This document shows, in pieces, positions 1 through 12,950 of a stretch of DNA of 64,000 bases. The stretch is from Mantis religiosa (taxonomy: Eukaryota > Arthropoda > Insecta > Mantodea > Mantidae). The stretch is taken from NCBI GenBank assembly GCA_030765055.1, contig CM060953.1, positions 67,188,281-67,252,280 of the forward strand. The letters run 5' to 3'. The notes below the pieces were generated by a model. That model searched no databases, was not told where the DNA came from, and worked only from the letters and a program-made list of their open reading frames with translations. Position 1 is the first letter of the stretch; each line of letters begins with the position of its first letter. Position numbers and translations under genes: made by a program.

Positions 1-760
<760 letters not shown>

Positions 761-997
761 GATCTCTACATGCTCCACTACATAAGTAGTACTACATGCT
801 TTTCACTCTTTTGTGATTTTTGTATACATTTTTTTCCCCCCCGTTCTGATGTGAACCATTTAGTTTTTTGCTTGTATTACACATTAGTTCCTTTTAGTTC
901 TTGAAAGTCTATAGAGTTTACAAATTTTGTAAATGATTTTAAATGTCTTTTAATTAGTATTGACTTGTGTGTTGGCCAGTTATCAGTTCTAAGAACA

Positions 998-3900
998 CTA
1001 ATGTTTTAGAGTTTCTCTTGCACTATTCACCACACTGCACTCGAATATTATGTGATCCACCGTTTGCGCTCCTCTCCTGCATGAACACTCATGGCTGCTA
1101 ACGATCTTGAGTTTGTTGAGATAAGTGTTGATATTTCCATGTCCTGTAAGTATTGTTGTCATGTTTGGTGTTAGGTAGAACTTGTTTGTGAGTCTGCTTT
1201 CCACTGTTGGGAAGAATTCCTTTGTGGTTGTGCCTTTTGTACTCTGTTCCCATTTCTGCTGCCATTTGTTTTTTGTTGATTTCCGAAGAATTTGTTTTAT
1301 TGCTGTGAGCGGTAATTTGTTGTACTATATTTCCTTAGTTTTTGCTGCATTCTTTGCCAGTCTGTCAGCCACCTCATTACCCTCTATTCCAATATGAGCC
1401 TTTACCCATTTGAATTGTATTTTCCAATCTTTTGCTCTGAGTATTGCTGTAGTTTTTCGTATTTTCTCTGTTAGGTTATTGTGATTATTGCAATCGTCTA
1501 TGGAATCAATTGTTATTCTGCTGTCTGTGTGTATGGTTACTGTTTTGTTATCTGTGTCTTCAGTCTCCGTCGTTTCTAATAATTCCAGCGCTTTTGCAAT
1601 TGCCAGTTGCTCTGCCTGATTATTTGAGCATCTCTCATTGAGTTTGTATTTTTGTTGGTTTATCAGCTGGTTTTGTCTGTATATGGCTACTCCTGCTCCC
1701 ACTCCTACGTCGCTTTTGCTTCCATCTGTATATATGTGCCACACTGTATTTTCATTGTTTGCTATTTTTGGATCTCTTGTGCCTTGAAAGTCAGCTGGGT
1801 GGAGCCAATTCTTTGGGTTTTCCGGGCAGTCTATTTGGTATTCAGTGATGGTTTTTCCTGTTTTTATGTTATATAGTTCAGCCGCCTCTCTTGCCTTTAA
1901 GTCTATGGGTATTGTTCCCGTGATTATGCAGAGTGCTTCATGGGAAATTGTCCTATATGCTTTTGCCATCCTTGTGAGCATGTCTTTGAACTCTAAAATA
2001 TTTCATTTGGTTGTGTTTCTTTTCTAATGATTCTATCCAGACTGGTGCTGCGTATAGTAGAATTGGCAGTATTGCTCCTTTATATATTATTTCTAGAGCC
2101 TGGTGTTTTAAGCCCCAAACTATCCTTGCCGATTTAGAAAGCACATTGAATAATTTGATGCATTTTTCACTCACTTTGTTTATGTGGTCGTTAAAAGTGA
2201 ATCGGCTGTCTATGGTTATGCCTAAGTAATCCATCTTTTCTACTTGCTCCAGTTGTTTCCCATTCATGTAGATATCTATTGTCTTTCTCTTTTTCCGTCT
2301 TCTTAATATTAATATTACTTTTGACTTGTTTTCATTGAAGTGAGTTTTGTTTTCAATCGACCACTGTGTGACTTTTCTAATATTAATGTTCATGAAGTTC
2401 TCTGCTTCTGCTTCTGCTTCTGCTCTGACTGCAATTAATAGGTCGTCTGCAAATGCTATGGCTTTTGTATTCTTTTCATACTCCAGGTTTAGTAAACTGT
2501 TGTACTGTATATTCCAGTAGCCCGGTCCACTGCATGACCCTTGAGGGCAACCTTTGTTGACTGTTGTTTCAACTTGGATGTTGTTAGAATTTATGAAGGC
2601 CACTCTGTCTTTAAAATAGCTCTTGGAGAGGTTGTACAGGTTTCTAGGGCACTTGAAATCTTTTAGGGCCTTTATGATGCTTGGCCACCATGCTGAATCG
2701 AAGGCTCCTTTTACGTCCAGGCTAACAATCGCTGTAATTTGTCCTTTGCTAAACGCTTTATTTATAAATTCTTTAACTGCTATTGCTGCATCAGTGGTGC
2801 TTTTTTCGGGCCTGAAGCCATATTGATTTTCACTTAGTAATTTGTTCTTATAGAGGTGGTGGTTGATTCTACTTATGAGTAGCTTCTCTAGGACTTTCCC
2901 TCCTACGTTTAATAGACTTATAGGTCTGAATTTGGATGGATCTATGAGCTTCTCTTTTCCTGGTTTGGTGATTGGTATTATTCTGGCCTTTTTCCATTTC
3001 TTTGGGAAATATCCATTTTCCAAACATCCATTGTATATAGATGTTACTGTTTGAGGGAGGCAGTCGATTGTCTACATCAGTACTTTGCTGGTTATTCCAT
3101 CAAGTTTTCTTATGATCTATATTTTTGATAGTTGGTTTAATTTCTTCTTCTGTAAATTTTCTATCGTCTGCTGTATTCATCGGTTCTTCTATTTCTTGCT
3201 TTATTTGTTTGTGGTGTTCTGCATATTCCAGTTCGTTGTCTTTTGGGATGATATAGTTGAGTGTATACTCCAATGTTTCTTTTAAGTCTCTTGTATACTT
3301 TCCTTCCTTGTTTATGAGAGTTGTTATCATTTGGCTGTCTTTTGTTTTTCCTGAGGCAGTCTTGTACACTATATTCCACGGATTTGAGGTGGTGTTGTTG
3401 CAGTATTCTTTCCACAATAGGATCTTTGAGTAGAGTTTTTTCCGCTGTTCTCGGAGATCATTGTTGTTTTGTGTTCTCTGGTATTTTCTTCTGAAAGCAT
3501 TCACCCTCTTCCTCATAATTGTAAGGTCATCATTCCACCATGGAACTGTTTTATGTTTTAGGTTGGCTGTTTTAGTGAATGTACTGCTAACTTTGAAGGC
3601 CTTCATGCATGCTATCGTTTGGGCTGCGCTGTATTTATTTATTACCTCCTCTATGTTCACTGAGTTTTGTATTTGTCTGGATAGTTGGCTGTCTATATCT
3701 TCAATGTTAATTTCTTTTTCTGTTCTGCAGAACTGTTTTGCTATCTCATACAGCAGTGTTTCTTGATACTTTTTGCGGTCTTCTTCCTTAGTTATATATT
3801 TTATGCCTGTGTATTGACTGTTTAGTTTTTCTTTGTTCCACTCATTTTGCCCTATTAAGAACTGCAATAATCTATGATCGGAGCAATTCTCTTCTTCACT

Positions 3901-4562
3901 TATCTTCCAATTCTTTATTTGTCTAAGGAGATTGTTATTGCTTATAGTCAGGTCCACATTACTTTTCCCTCGACTACTTTGGAAGGTGGTTAATTCACTG
4001 TCTTCATTATGTATGTACAATTGTTTTGTTATTAAAAATTCTTCCATTTCCTTTCCCCTTTCATTGGTTATTGTGTCATGCCATGTAGCGGATCTGGAGT
4101 TGCTATCCACTGTAATAAGTAGACCTTTCCTGAGGTATATTGTAATATTTTGTTGATTTTTCTCAGGTCGTTTTCTAGTTTACCTTGACTGTCCAGGTAC
4201 ATGTTTGCCGAATAGAATTTTGTATTTCTGTAGATAATTTCTACGACTACTGTATCTTTGTCTGTTAATTCTGTTATGAGTATGACGTCCATATGTGTAT
4301 TTGTTACCACCGTTGCTGCTCTACATCTTCCCTCGTTTGCCGCATATATTTTGTATCTCTTTGTGATACCCATTGTAATGTTGTTTATTATTCTCGGCTC
4401 TTGTATGAATATTATGTCAATGCCATCTCTTTCTATTAGGTTCATGACATTGTCAGTTGCTGCTATTGAATGTTGCAAGTTTATCTGTAGACAGCTTATC
4501 TGTTCTCTAAAGTTTGTGTTCTTAAAACCTATTAACTTATTGGTGTTAGATTGTGTTTCCAT
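998..4562 (-). pseudogene. ORF2 (endonuclease-RT-RNase H) of the R1-like LINE, broken
   Basis: This is the replicase polyprotein. Reading down the minus strand: APE-type endonuclease from 4562 (CLQINLQHSIAATDNVM, IFIQEPRI, then SNSRSATWHD after a frameshift near 4100, and NCSDHRLL); reverse transcriptase 3023-1953 (FRPISLLNVGGKVLEKLL, SLDVKGAFDSAWW, KGCPQGSCSGP, catalytic FADD, MDYLG); RNase H 1981-1325 (YTDGSKSDVGVGAGVA, NNQAEQLAIAKALELL, HTDSR, WVKAHIGIEGNEVADRLA); and a Cys-rich tail ending near 998 (CSCRRGAQTVDHIIFEC). Frameshifts lie near 4100, 3095 and 1990, with in-frame stops near 3060 and 1327. Nearly all the domain length is present, so decay is by point lesions rather than 5' truncation. 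Confidence 0.85.
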
Positions 4563-4563
4563 G

Positions 4564-5648
4564 TTAATAGTATGTATTTTGGAATTGCTTCTTAATTGCT
4601 GCTTGTAGGCTTGGGCAGTTCCTGTCTAACGAAGTGTGATTTACGCAAATTGTGATCCTAGGGTTGTATTTGTTATATGTTGTGCAGTTTATGCATCTGT
4701 ATTCTTTTTGTGTTGCCTTGCATTCTTTTAAGCTGTGGGTGCCTGCACATAGGGGGCAAGTTTCTTCTCCCTTACAGTCTGTGTGCTTGTGGTTGTATTT
4801 ACTACATCTGAAGCTGCGATTGACTCGCAAATAGTCTACATTGCATATCGTCCAACCTATTTTCATTTTGCAGTTAATTATTAGTCTTCTAGTGTAAGAA
4901 TTTACTTCTACCACTAAGTTTCTATTTTGCCTTCTTGTGTGGAATATAAATTTTGGGATGATTGTTACCTCCCCTGATTGCAACTCCGGATTTTGTTCTA
5001 TTAATACATTGGTAGCATTCTCTATTGTTATTTCCTAGGGTATGTTGTAAATCACCAATCTTGGCTTTCTTAGTTCCTGCGCTTTGGTTTCTAGTTCCAT
5101 CCCGCATTTTTCTGCTATGCTCGCGCTTATTTTATCTGCCTCTTGCTTGCTACAAGTTTCTACTAATACTCTTCCATCTTTTAGTGATTTAAGTGAGCTT
5201 ATGCCTACTTTCATCTCTATTGGGTTTAACTTTGACATGAAAATGCTCTTAATTGTTTCTGGAGGATGGTTTGCTTTAGTTTTGACAATTACCTTGAATT
5301 TACTATCGATTTTTCTGTTCGTACTACCTCTGCATAGGAGTGTGTATCCCTATCGCCAGGTGGAACCCTCTGCGCCTGTCTTCTCTCGCTGCTAGTAGAT
5401 GGCACCACCTGTACCTCTGTGCGTGTATCTGCTTGTTCCCGCATGGATTTCACTTCCCCTAACAGTTCACTGTTTTTGAATTTTAATTCTTCTACCTTCT
5501 TATTTAGTTCATAAAAAAGCTTTCTAATTGTACTTACGGATTCAAGGATTGTTGTCTTCAACTCCCTTCTTAGGTATTTGCTTTCTCCCGTTGCACTGAC
5601 AATATTTTCAAGAGCACCTTCTAGTTCATGACTTTCATGCGACGCCAT
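4564..5648 (-). pseudogene. ORF1 (Gag-like, zinc knuckles) of the R1-like LINE, broken
   Basis: This is the RNA-binding structural protein of the LINE. The start is the ATG at 5648, the first codon inside the element, giving MASHESHELEG. The first ~100 residues are predicted coiled coil. The frame breaks near 5290 and resumes in another frame (start region 5238, MSKLNPIEMKVGISSLKSLK), which resembles the R1 Gag core. An in-frame TAG lies near 5036, after VIYNIP. The C-terminus (4983-4564) carries cysteine knuckles, of which CPLCAGTHSLKEC is intact and the preceding one has lost a cysteine. The stop codon is separated by only one base from the ORF2 ATG at 4562, the usual tight spacing. Confidence 0.8.
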
Positions 5649-5662
5649 CTTACTTATCAGTC

Positions 5663-6070
<408 letters not shown>

Positions 6071-6720
6071 TCCCATCATATATTTTAACTGTTAGTTTAC
6101 TCTTTTTACTTTTAGATGACCTGTGTGTAATTTTATAAATTTAATTAACATTTTATAGCTTACAGGCTTTCTTGGCCAGTAGACACCCAAAAGAAGTAAG
6201 AGTAGCAAACCATAAATATGCAAAACTGTAGAGAGAAAGCAATGTGCATATATAATAACATGCAGCGTGTTTGCTTTCTTAAAGTTCATATCCTGACATA
6301 TATGACAAAAGTCACATCAAATTTTAATGAAGATTCAATGCTGAGAAATGTGGCAAATCCTAAAGATTAATTCCACTCCAATGATGGAATAAAGAGTGAT
6401 TCTGAGGAATTAAGGGACGAAAATTTGTGTTTCAGAAAAGTAATTGAGAAGAGTTAGCCAAAGAAAAATGCAACATTGTAAACATTTATAGCCATGAAGA
6501 ACAATGTAATCAAATTGAAGAAGAGATACCCCTAAAGCTATGATATCAGGTATGACCATTAATGAATCATTAATCAAACTCAAAAATGACAATTTTTGTT
6601 AGAATTGCATGTTATTAACTAAAAACTTGAATGAATAAATTAAAATATGTAGAATAGTATTTTAGGTAAATAATGGAAACTGACATTACAAGACGAAGGC
6701 AATAAAAACAATTAATGCTG
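6071..6720. other. AT-rich non-coding stretch
   Basis: No gene, RNA or repeat family recognised. Short frames here are not supported by any motif. Confidence 0.6.
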
Positions 6721-6724
6721 ACCA

Positions 6725-7372
6725 GTTCTTGTTTCATTTCACTATTTGGAAGTCTACATACCTTTTCCAAAAAGTCTTCAAAGAACACAACATTACTTTG
6801 GCCCCACAGAACAATTCAGAATACAACACCTTAATAATACAAAATCTCATAATACAAAAGAGAAACCCGCAGGCAGAAACTCAGAATAAAATCAGATAAA
6901 TTTCAAAGGCTGTGACAACTTTTACATTGGTAAAACAAAAAGGAATTTTAAAAATAGGCTTAAAGAGCATTTTGGGGATCATCAAGCACAAAGGAATAGA
7001 CAAATTGGTAGTACCTTACCATTTCTGGTATGATAATCATGATATAGAACAAAAAATCCATTTCTTAAAAAGTGTTCAGGGTCCAACTGCATTAACCATG
7101 TGGGAAAAGATGTTCACAAAGAAATATGAAGGAAAACTGTTCAACTTCAATATCACTTTGAAGGGGACCCAAACTTCAAGTTCAATAAGATATCATCAGA
7201 GACGCCCCTATTGCCTCCAAGCAGTTCACTAAATAAAAATTCAACAGTCAACATTAGCTGAGGATGTTAGGAAGATCTTGATGAAATGCATTCTAGGTAA
7301 ACACTAGCAATAGATGGAGCTTGGAGTATTAGTTCACCTCAAAATTATATTAATTTTGTGCTTCATTGTATC
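6725..7372 (+). mobile_element. Penelope-like element fragment (linker, GIY-YIG endonuclease, 3'UTR)
   Basis: A 5'-truncated PLE. It begins in the linker between RT and endonuclease (ITLAPQNN-like, near 6790). It continues with a GIY-YIG core near 6903-6990 (CDNFYIGKTKRNFKNRLKEHFG), then after a frameshift the conserved downstream part (HFWYDNHDIEQ, WEKMFTKKYEGKLFNFNI). The 3'UTR, about 7232-7372, matches the short inverted PLE pair at 42739-42918, defining one family. The 3' end stops abruptly at a Jockey LINE, short of the family's terminal sequence. Frameshifts make it non-functional. Confidence 0.8.
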
Positions 7373-9600
7373 ATAACGCCTTGAGACCTACAAATGAAAA
7401 CTGGCAAGTATCTCTCCGCAAGATCACACACTCTGGGATGCCACTCGGCACCTTCTGCAAGAACCAAATATTATACCACCTGTGCGTACTACTGACTCTT
7501 GTTACGGAGGTCACAGATAAATGTGAAGTTCTTGCAGACCACTTTGAAGGCACATTCATACCAAATGTACCCCATGCTACCACTCTGATCATAGAACAGA
7601 TGCTTGATGCTTTTCAACACCAACCAACTGTTCCCTGCAGAATCTCCTTCACTAGTCCTAATGAACTTAGGCATTTAATTTACTCTCTTCCTCTTAAGAA
7701 ATCACCGGAACACGACATGATTCCCAATATTGTGCTGAAAAACTTGACAAGGAAGGCCCTAGCATATTTGTCTTCAATCCTGAATGCCTATCTTTGACTT
7801 GACTTTTTTCCACACAGCTGGAAATTGGCTCAAATCATTGTGTTTCACTAACCAAACAAACCTAAAAATCTCCCTGACAGCTATCGTCTGATAAGTCTGC
7901 TGCCTAACTTGTCCAAACTCTTTGAAAAGAATCTTCTTTGCCGTCTCCTTAAATATACTTCTGAAAACAGCATCCTCCCACCCTTCCAATTTGGATTTTG
8001 CTCTAAATATTCTACTTCACACCAATTACTACATTTAACACAGACAGTAATTCATGGTTTTGAGCATCGAAAGCACACAACCGCCCTGTTCCTCGACGTA
8101 GCCCGGGCCTTTTATAAAGTGTGACATGGGGGATTTTTTCAAACTCTACAGCATTGGCTTTCCGCAGTATCTGCTCACTACCATTTATAGTTTTCTATCA
8201 GATTACTTAACTTAAGAAGCCGAAGACAATACTTCTATTATGTTTTTGCGAAATTAATTTCGTGACATTTGCCCACATCTTCAGTCAAACACAATTCGTT
8301 TTCAAACACACTTCGTTGTCAAGGATACTATGTATTTACGTATTTACGTATCACCAACATCTGAAGACGAAACAAACCTAAAAACAGAATCAATTGCCGG
8401 TATGTCAAAATTCATTACGCAATTTTTATTTTTTAGAATAAATATTTTTTCCCAAAGCATTAAATCTATGGGAACATTTAATTATTTTAATAATTTAACT
8501 TCGGGATTTATGTCATGGTTAAATGACCAAAAATGATCTGCCACGGCCGATTTATCAATTTGTTTATAAGTAGTGTTAAGAAAATGTTCTTTCTTTCTGG
8601 TTTCCAAACTACGTTTCGTCTTTCCAATATAAACCTGATCACAATCTAAGCAACTAAATATAATTTATATTATATTTATAATATAATCATAAATATATGA
8701 TCAGGTTTATATTGGAAAGATGAAACGTAGTTTGGAAAGCAGAAAGGAAGAACATTTTCGTAACATTAGATATAAACAAATTGATAAATCGGCCATGGTA
8801 GATCATTTTTGGTCATTTAACCATGAAATAAATCCCGAAGTTAAATTATTAAAACAATTAAATGTTCCCATAGATTTAATGGTTGGGGAAAAAATATTTA
8901 TTATTAAAAATAAAAATTGTATAATGAATTTTGACATACCGGCAATTGATTTTGTTTTTAGATTTGTTTCATCTTCAGATGTTGGTAATACGTAAATACA
9001 TAGTATCCTTGACAACGAAGTGTGTTTGACAACGAATTGTGTTTGACTGAAGATGTGGGCAAATGTCTACGAAATTAATTTCACAAAAACATAATAGAAG
9101 TATTGTCATCGGCTTCTTAAGTTAAGTGGAGAATATTTACTAAATATTTTTATTTGTGTAGTGTTTGTTACTCCACTGTAAATAGCTTCATTTTCTGTGT
9201 AACCTTGGAGTAATGTTGGGCACCAAACTTACTTGGTGAGCCCATATTGATTGCCTTCTTTTGTTGGCATCAGGAAGACTTTTGAAACTCAGTCTTTTTC
9301 ATAGACACACTACTCTTGGTATTGAATGCTCTCTGCTTCTCTACAAATCTCTTGTTCAGCCACTTATCATGTATGGAGTATTGTTAGCAACACTCATCTG
9401 CCTCAGCTACATGTCCTGCAAAATCGATTTATGCGCATTGCCACGAGTGCCCCTTGGTACGTAAGAAATCACCAATTTCATAAAGAACTTGATCTTCTTC
9501 CTCTTCACCAACTCATATGTCAGATCACCTTTCGCTTCTTCTCAAACGTGCCAGATGTTCCAGGAGCTGTGGTATGACATTGGCATATGTACCTGCCAGC
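7373..9600 (+). pseudogene. Jockey-type LINE reverse transcriptase, decayed and interrupted by a PLE pair
   Basis: The 5' part, 7373-8200, encodes the region before and within the RT (LPLKKSPEHDMIPN, DSYRLISLLPNLSKLFEK, FGFCSKYSTSHQLLHLTQ, TTALFLDVARAF, ending at YSFLSD). The 3' part, 9206-9600, encodes LGVML.TKLTWW, LLYKSLVQPLIMYG and VLQNRFMRIATSAPWYVRN, which is Jockey C-terminal RT sequence. Stops and frameshifts are frequent. The ~200 residues expected between the two parts, including the FADD catalytic motif, are missing. In their place is the inverted PLE pair at 8205-9205, so the PLE insertion is associated with a deletion of about 0.6 kb. The 5' end abuts another PLE. Confidence 0.8.
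8205..9205. mobile_element. Head-to-head inverted pair of Penelope-like elements, family A
   Basis: Two 5'-truncated PLE copies face away from each other around about 8680. The left arm (8205-8665) reads minus and the right arm (8698-9205) reads plus. The arms are close to 460 bp each and joined by an AT-rich spacer. The right arm's frame, 8720-8995 and just upstream, encodes the GIY-YIG domain from its YIG motif onward (DQVYIGKMKRSLESRKEEHF, HFWSFNHEINPE) and ends VSSSDVGNT. It is followed by a 3'UTR that continues to TGTGTAA at 9202. The left arm lacks the last part of that UTR. No target-site duplication is visible, in keeping with the loss of flanking Jockey sequence. Confidence 0.85.
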
Positions 9601-9975
9601 CCACATGCCTGAAAAGATGATTACCACAAGATCTCCTCCTTAGTGACTCTGACTGAAAAACTATGAATATTGTTCTTCCTATCTCTTTGATTATTTATTT
9701 TTCTCTTATGGTGTACTCCTTGTTTCTCAGTGTTCTGTAGATAATAGGAGCCAAATTGATTTTCCTTACATGTCCTTATATATTTAACAAAACATTCAAT
9801 TAGTGAACAAAGATCTGTAAAGTATGTAATGCTGATCGATCATTAATTGATCATTAAATTAAAAAATAAAAAAATTAAAACATAACCTGAAAAAATTAAA
9901 ATTATGAAAGTTATGAAGGAATAATGCACCAGCAAAGACACCAGTGTTTGTCTTACTAATTGTACTTAACTTAAA
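9601..9975. other. AT-rich non-coding stretch after the Jockey relic
   Basis: Probably the remaining Jockey 3' region at its start, then AT-rich sequence with a small dyad near 9836-9858. No gene seen. Confidence 0.5.
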
Positions 9976-9979
9976 GAAA

Positions 9980-11171
9980 GAGATAAATGTTAAAACCTCT
10001 GAAGAAATTTTGTTCTAGTTCATTTCAAATATTTTCAATTAGGTTGAGATCTGGAGATTGTGGTGGTATATGCAGAGTATATGGAACATGGTACAGAAGC
10101 CATAATTGAACTACTTCTGCAATGTGCTTGGGGTCATTATCTTGCTGAAAATAAAAATTTTCCTGCAATTCTAATTTCTGAGCACTGTTTTCCAAATGTT
10201 CTTTAAGTATACTTATACATAAATAAGCAGACTTATTCATGGTATCGTCTACAAAAACAAGGTCCCCTACACCTGCCATCATACCATGTCTATCATATTC
10301 TTTGTATCTGATTCAGTGTTTGGTTTCCTCCAGACTAAAATTGTACTACCACAACAGTAAATATTAAATTTACTTTCATCAGACCATAGAACACTATCTC
10401 AGAATTCTGTACTTCACAACAGATATATTTTAGTAAGTTCCTCCCTCTTTTTCTGATTTACTTTACTCATGTATGGCTTCTTCCTTGGCACCCTAGTACG
10501 GTAACCACCACTATTCAGCACTATGGTGATTGTGCATGGAGAATTTATTTACAAATTGATTCCTTCAGCAGGGCTGCAATTTCAGGTGCTGCAATTCCAC
10601 CATATTAATCACAGCTCTGCTGTCCCTGCTATTCAGTTTTGGTGGTTCTGGATAAATTGGCATCTGCTGCTGCTTGTAGCACTGAGGTACAATAAAAATG
10701 GTTCCTGTTCACAATTCTTCCTCTAAGTGCATAGATCTCCCTTCTGTGTGCAAATTTTATTATAATTTGTTGAACCTCAACAGTGGTTTCCTTTGCTTTG
10801 CGACCCATGTTTGCTCTTGGTAGGAAACAGTAGAGTAAAATAGAGGTTTTGAACACCAAATCCTTCACTATACACAGAAGAAAGCAAATAAGCATGATAA
10901 GAATACAAAGCACCTGTTTACCAGTCAATGTCCTTGTGCTCAGTACATTTACTAATACTTTGTCTACTGGAGCACGGTAGGTGCACCAAGAAACCACACA
11001 CAATCCTTTAATATATAGAGATACTGTCACTATACAGGATATGGCATGAGAGTAAATACTAGGCAGTCTATTGCAATTATCCAATTATGGCCAATATGCC
11101 AATTTAAAAAGTGTAGCCATTTGCAGCATTTGCTTACAGTTTTCCAAATATGTTAGTCCACCTCTGTAAAT
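9980..11171 (-). pseudogene. Tc1-like DNA transposon with decayed transposase
   Basis: Minus-strand remains of a Tc1/mariner transposase. The N-terminal helix-turn-helix start is at about 10807 (MGRKAKETTVEVQQIIIKF). The catalytic DDE part is at 10282-10025 (VGDLVFVDDTMN, YFQQDNDPKHIAEVVQ, PPQSPDLNLIENI), matching the Tc1 pattern of a central Asp and a Glu in SPDLNxIE. The middle is out of frame. The outer end at 11171-11137 reads, on the minus strand, TACAGAGGTGGAC..., which resembles the terminal inverted repeat of Tc1 elements. The opposite repeat was not found, so the element is probably truncated near 9980. Confidence 0.8.
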
Positions 11172-11504
11172 ACTGACATAGTAATTCATGCAGTATCATT
11201 AGCCCAGGAAAGAAGCTCAATATAGGTTGATGTGACACATTGGGAGAGTATACTTCCAAAGTAACAAGCAGCCAATTCAGAAACCAAGGAGCTTATTATT
11301 AATAGAGAGTATTCATAATTTATTGTCTGATTCCTGGCTTTTTCAAATTTTTCAAATCTGATTCGTTTTTAATTCATGTAAGATGTTTTCTGTACTAGTA
11401 CAATAAAGTCGTTTATAATCTTCTGGCAATAAGTACAACATGCTGATATGTTTCTTGTTATTATCTAAGCAGCTTTTAATATCAACAAATTATCAATCTT
11501 TTAC
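11172..11504. other. AT-rich non-coding stretch
   Basis: Nothing recognised between the Tc1 terminal repeat and the target-site duplication of the next PLE pair. Confidence 0.5.
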
Positions 11505-11581
11505 ATATATATTTAACTAAAATTAGGCAAGTGAGTCAACCTTGTATATACTTTTCTCCACTTACAAGTTTTTTATGAAGA

Positions 11582-11971
11582 CTAGTTTCTGGGGACTTCT
11601 CCCCTATCGTCAGCTCTGTGGTAGACTGATGATGCATCCGGTGTCTGCATCTGGCTTGGTGTTGTGCTGCCATCTAACGTCCTGGTAAGTTTGATGACGT
11701 CATCTACCGCGGGAATTTCAAAATTCATCAAGAGGTCCTGTTTTTTCGTAATAAATATGTTTTCCCAAATCTGTAGTTCCAGAGGTTTCTTTGCCTGTTT
11801 GATCAGTTCTATTTCTTGTTTTATGTTGTGATTCTCAGACCAAAAGTGCTGTGATACGGCCGACTTGTCCATTTGTTTGAATTTAATATTTCTGAAGTGT
11901 TCTTTCATTCTTGTTCCTAGATTCCTTTTGGTCTTACCAATGTATATCTTGTCACAATCCTGGCAACTCAT
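11582..11971 (-). CDS. PLE GIY-YIG endonuclease domain, C-terminal part (left arm of family B pair)
   Basis: Partial PLE protein. From its first Met the frame encodes 129 residues. The open frame extends upstream through the canonical entry GIYQMSCQDCDKIYIGKTKR (GIY ... YIG) and the linker (NIKLAPQNKHNIRNLL) to the palindrome centre. Conserved downstream blocks are KEHFRNIKFKQMDKSAVSQH, ENHNIKQEIEL, WENIFITKKQDLLMNFEIPA. In PLEs this domain is joined C-terminally to the RT and is thought to nick target DNA. The RT itself is absent, so this is an intact domain in a truncated element. Whether it is expressed is unknown. Confidence 0.8.
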   Translation of the reverse strand: MSCQDCDKIYIGKTKRNLGTRMKEHFRNIKFKQMDKSAVSQHFWSENHNIKQEIELIKQAKKPLELQIWENIFITKKQDLLMNFEIPAVDDVIKLTRTLDGSTTPSQMQTPDASSVYHRADDRGEVPRN

Positions 11972-12441
11972 TTGGTAAATGCCTGATAATTGAGTATTCG
12001 GTATGCTATTTTTTAGAGGGTGGTTTAGTAAGTTGCGGATGTTGTGTTTGTTTTGAGGGGCTAATTTTATGTTGAAGCTCTTAAATATCTTTTCAAATTT
12101 TTTGAAGTATTTTGGATGAAATGTAAATTTTCCATATCTGGTGTTTGGGTTTTCTAGTTTTTTTAACGTAGTAATGTCCTTTAAGTATTTGTTTCTTTTG
12201 TGTCTATAGACACAAAAGAAACAAATACTTAAGGGACATTACTACGTTAAAAAAACTAGAAAACCCAAACACCAGATATGGAAAATTTACATTTCATCCA
12301 AAATACTTCAAAAAATTTTAAAAGATATTTAAGAGCTTCAACATAAAATTAGCCCCTCAAAACAAACACAACATCCGCAACTTACTAAACCACCCTCTAA
12401 AAAATAGCACACCGAATACTTAATTATCAGACATTTACCAA

Positions 12442-12831
12442 ATGAGTTGCCAGGACTGTGACAAGATATACATTGGTAAGACCAAAAGGAATCTAGGAAC
12501 AAGAGTGAAAGAACACTTCAGAAATATTAAATTCAAACAAATGGACAAGTCGGCCGTATCACAGCACTTTTGGTCTGAGAATCACAACATAAAACAAGAA
12601 ATAGAACTGATCAAACAGGGAAAGAAACCTCTGGAACTACAGATTTGGGAAAACATATTTATTACGAAAAAACAGGACCTCTTGATGAATTTTGAAATTC
12701 CCGCGGTAGATGACGTCATCAAACTTACCAGGACGTTAGATGGCAGCACAACACCAAGCCAGATGCAGACACCGGATGCATCATCAGTCTACCACAGAGC
12801 TGACGATAGGGGAGAAGTCCCCAGAAACTAG
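12442..12831 (+). CDS. PLE GIY-YIG endonuclease domain, C-terminal part (right arm of family B pair)
   Basis: Mirror copy of the left-arm frame. It differs at two residues (M to V before KEHF and A to G in KQAKK). Just upstream of the first Met, the right arm has lost the GIY glycine (SDIYQ) and gained a stop at 12421, so unlike the left arm it is closed before the linker. It ends VYHRADDRGEVPRN with the stop at 12829-12831. It is non-functional as an independent gene and useful mainly for dating the pair. Confidence 0.75.
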   Translation: MSCQDCDKIYIGKTKRNLGTRVKEHFRNIKFKQMDKSAVSQHFWSENHNIKQEIELIKQGKKPLELQIWENIFITKKQDLLMNFEIPAVDDVIKLTRTLDGSTTPSQMQTPDASSVYHRADDRGEVPRN

Positions 12832-12950
12832 TCTTCATAAAAAACTTGTAAGTGGAGAAAAGTATATACAAGGTTGACTCACTTGCCTAATTTTAGTAAC
12901 AATGGCACTCCACTTTCTGAAATACTTCTTTTTATTCTATATATATTTAA

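Larger units (their letters stand above)
11517..12938. mobile_element. Head-to-head inverted pair of Penelope-like elements, family B, with 12-bp target duplication
   Basis: A nearly perfect palindrome centred between 12206 and 12207 (centre TGTGTCTATAGACACA) with arms of about 690 bp. Each arm is a 5'-truncated PLE: linker, GIY-YIG domain and 3'UTR, pointing outward. The duplication ATATATATTTAA lies at 11505-11516 and 12939-12950, so the whole pair behaves as one insertion. The left arm stops at 11517. The right arm runs 42 nt further (12897-12938) before the duplication, so only one end has the terminal tail. The arms differ at only a few bases, so the event is recent or the arms are being homogenised. 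Confidence 0.92.

Noticed and set aside
11517..12938. The perfect palindrome as an assembly artefact
   Set aside because: The arms carry a few differences, and a 12-bp target duplication encloses the pair. Independent pairs elsewhere in the window have the same design. A read-level check would still be useful.
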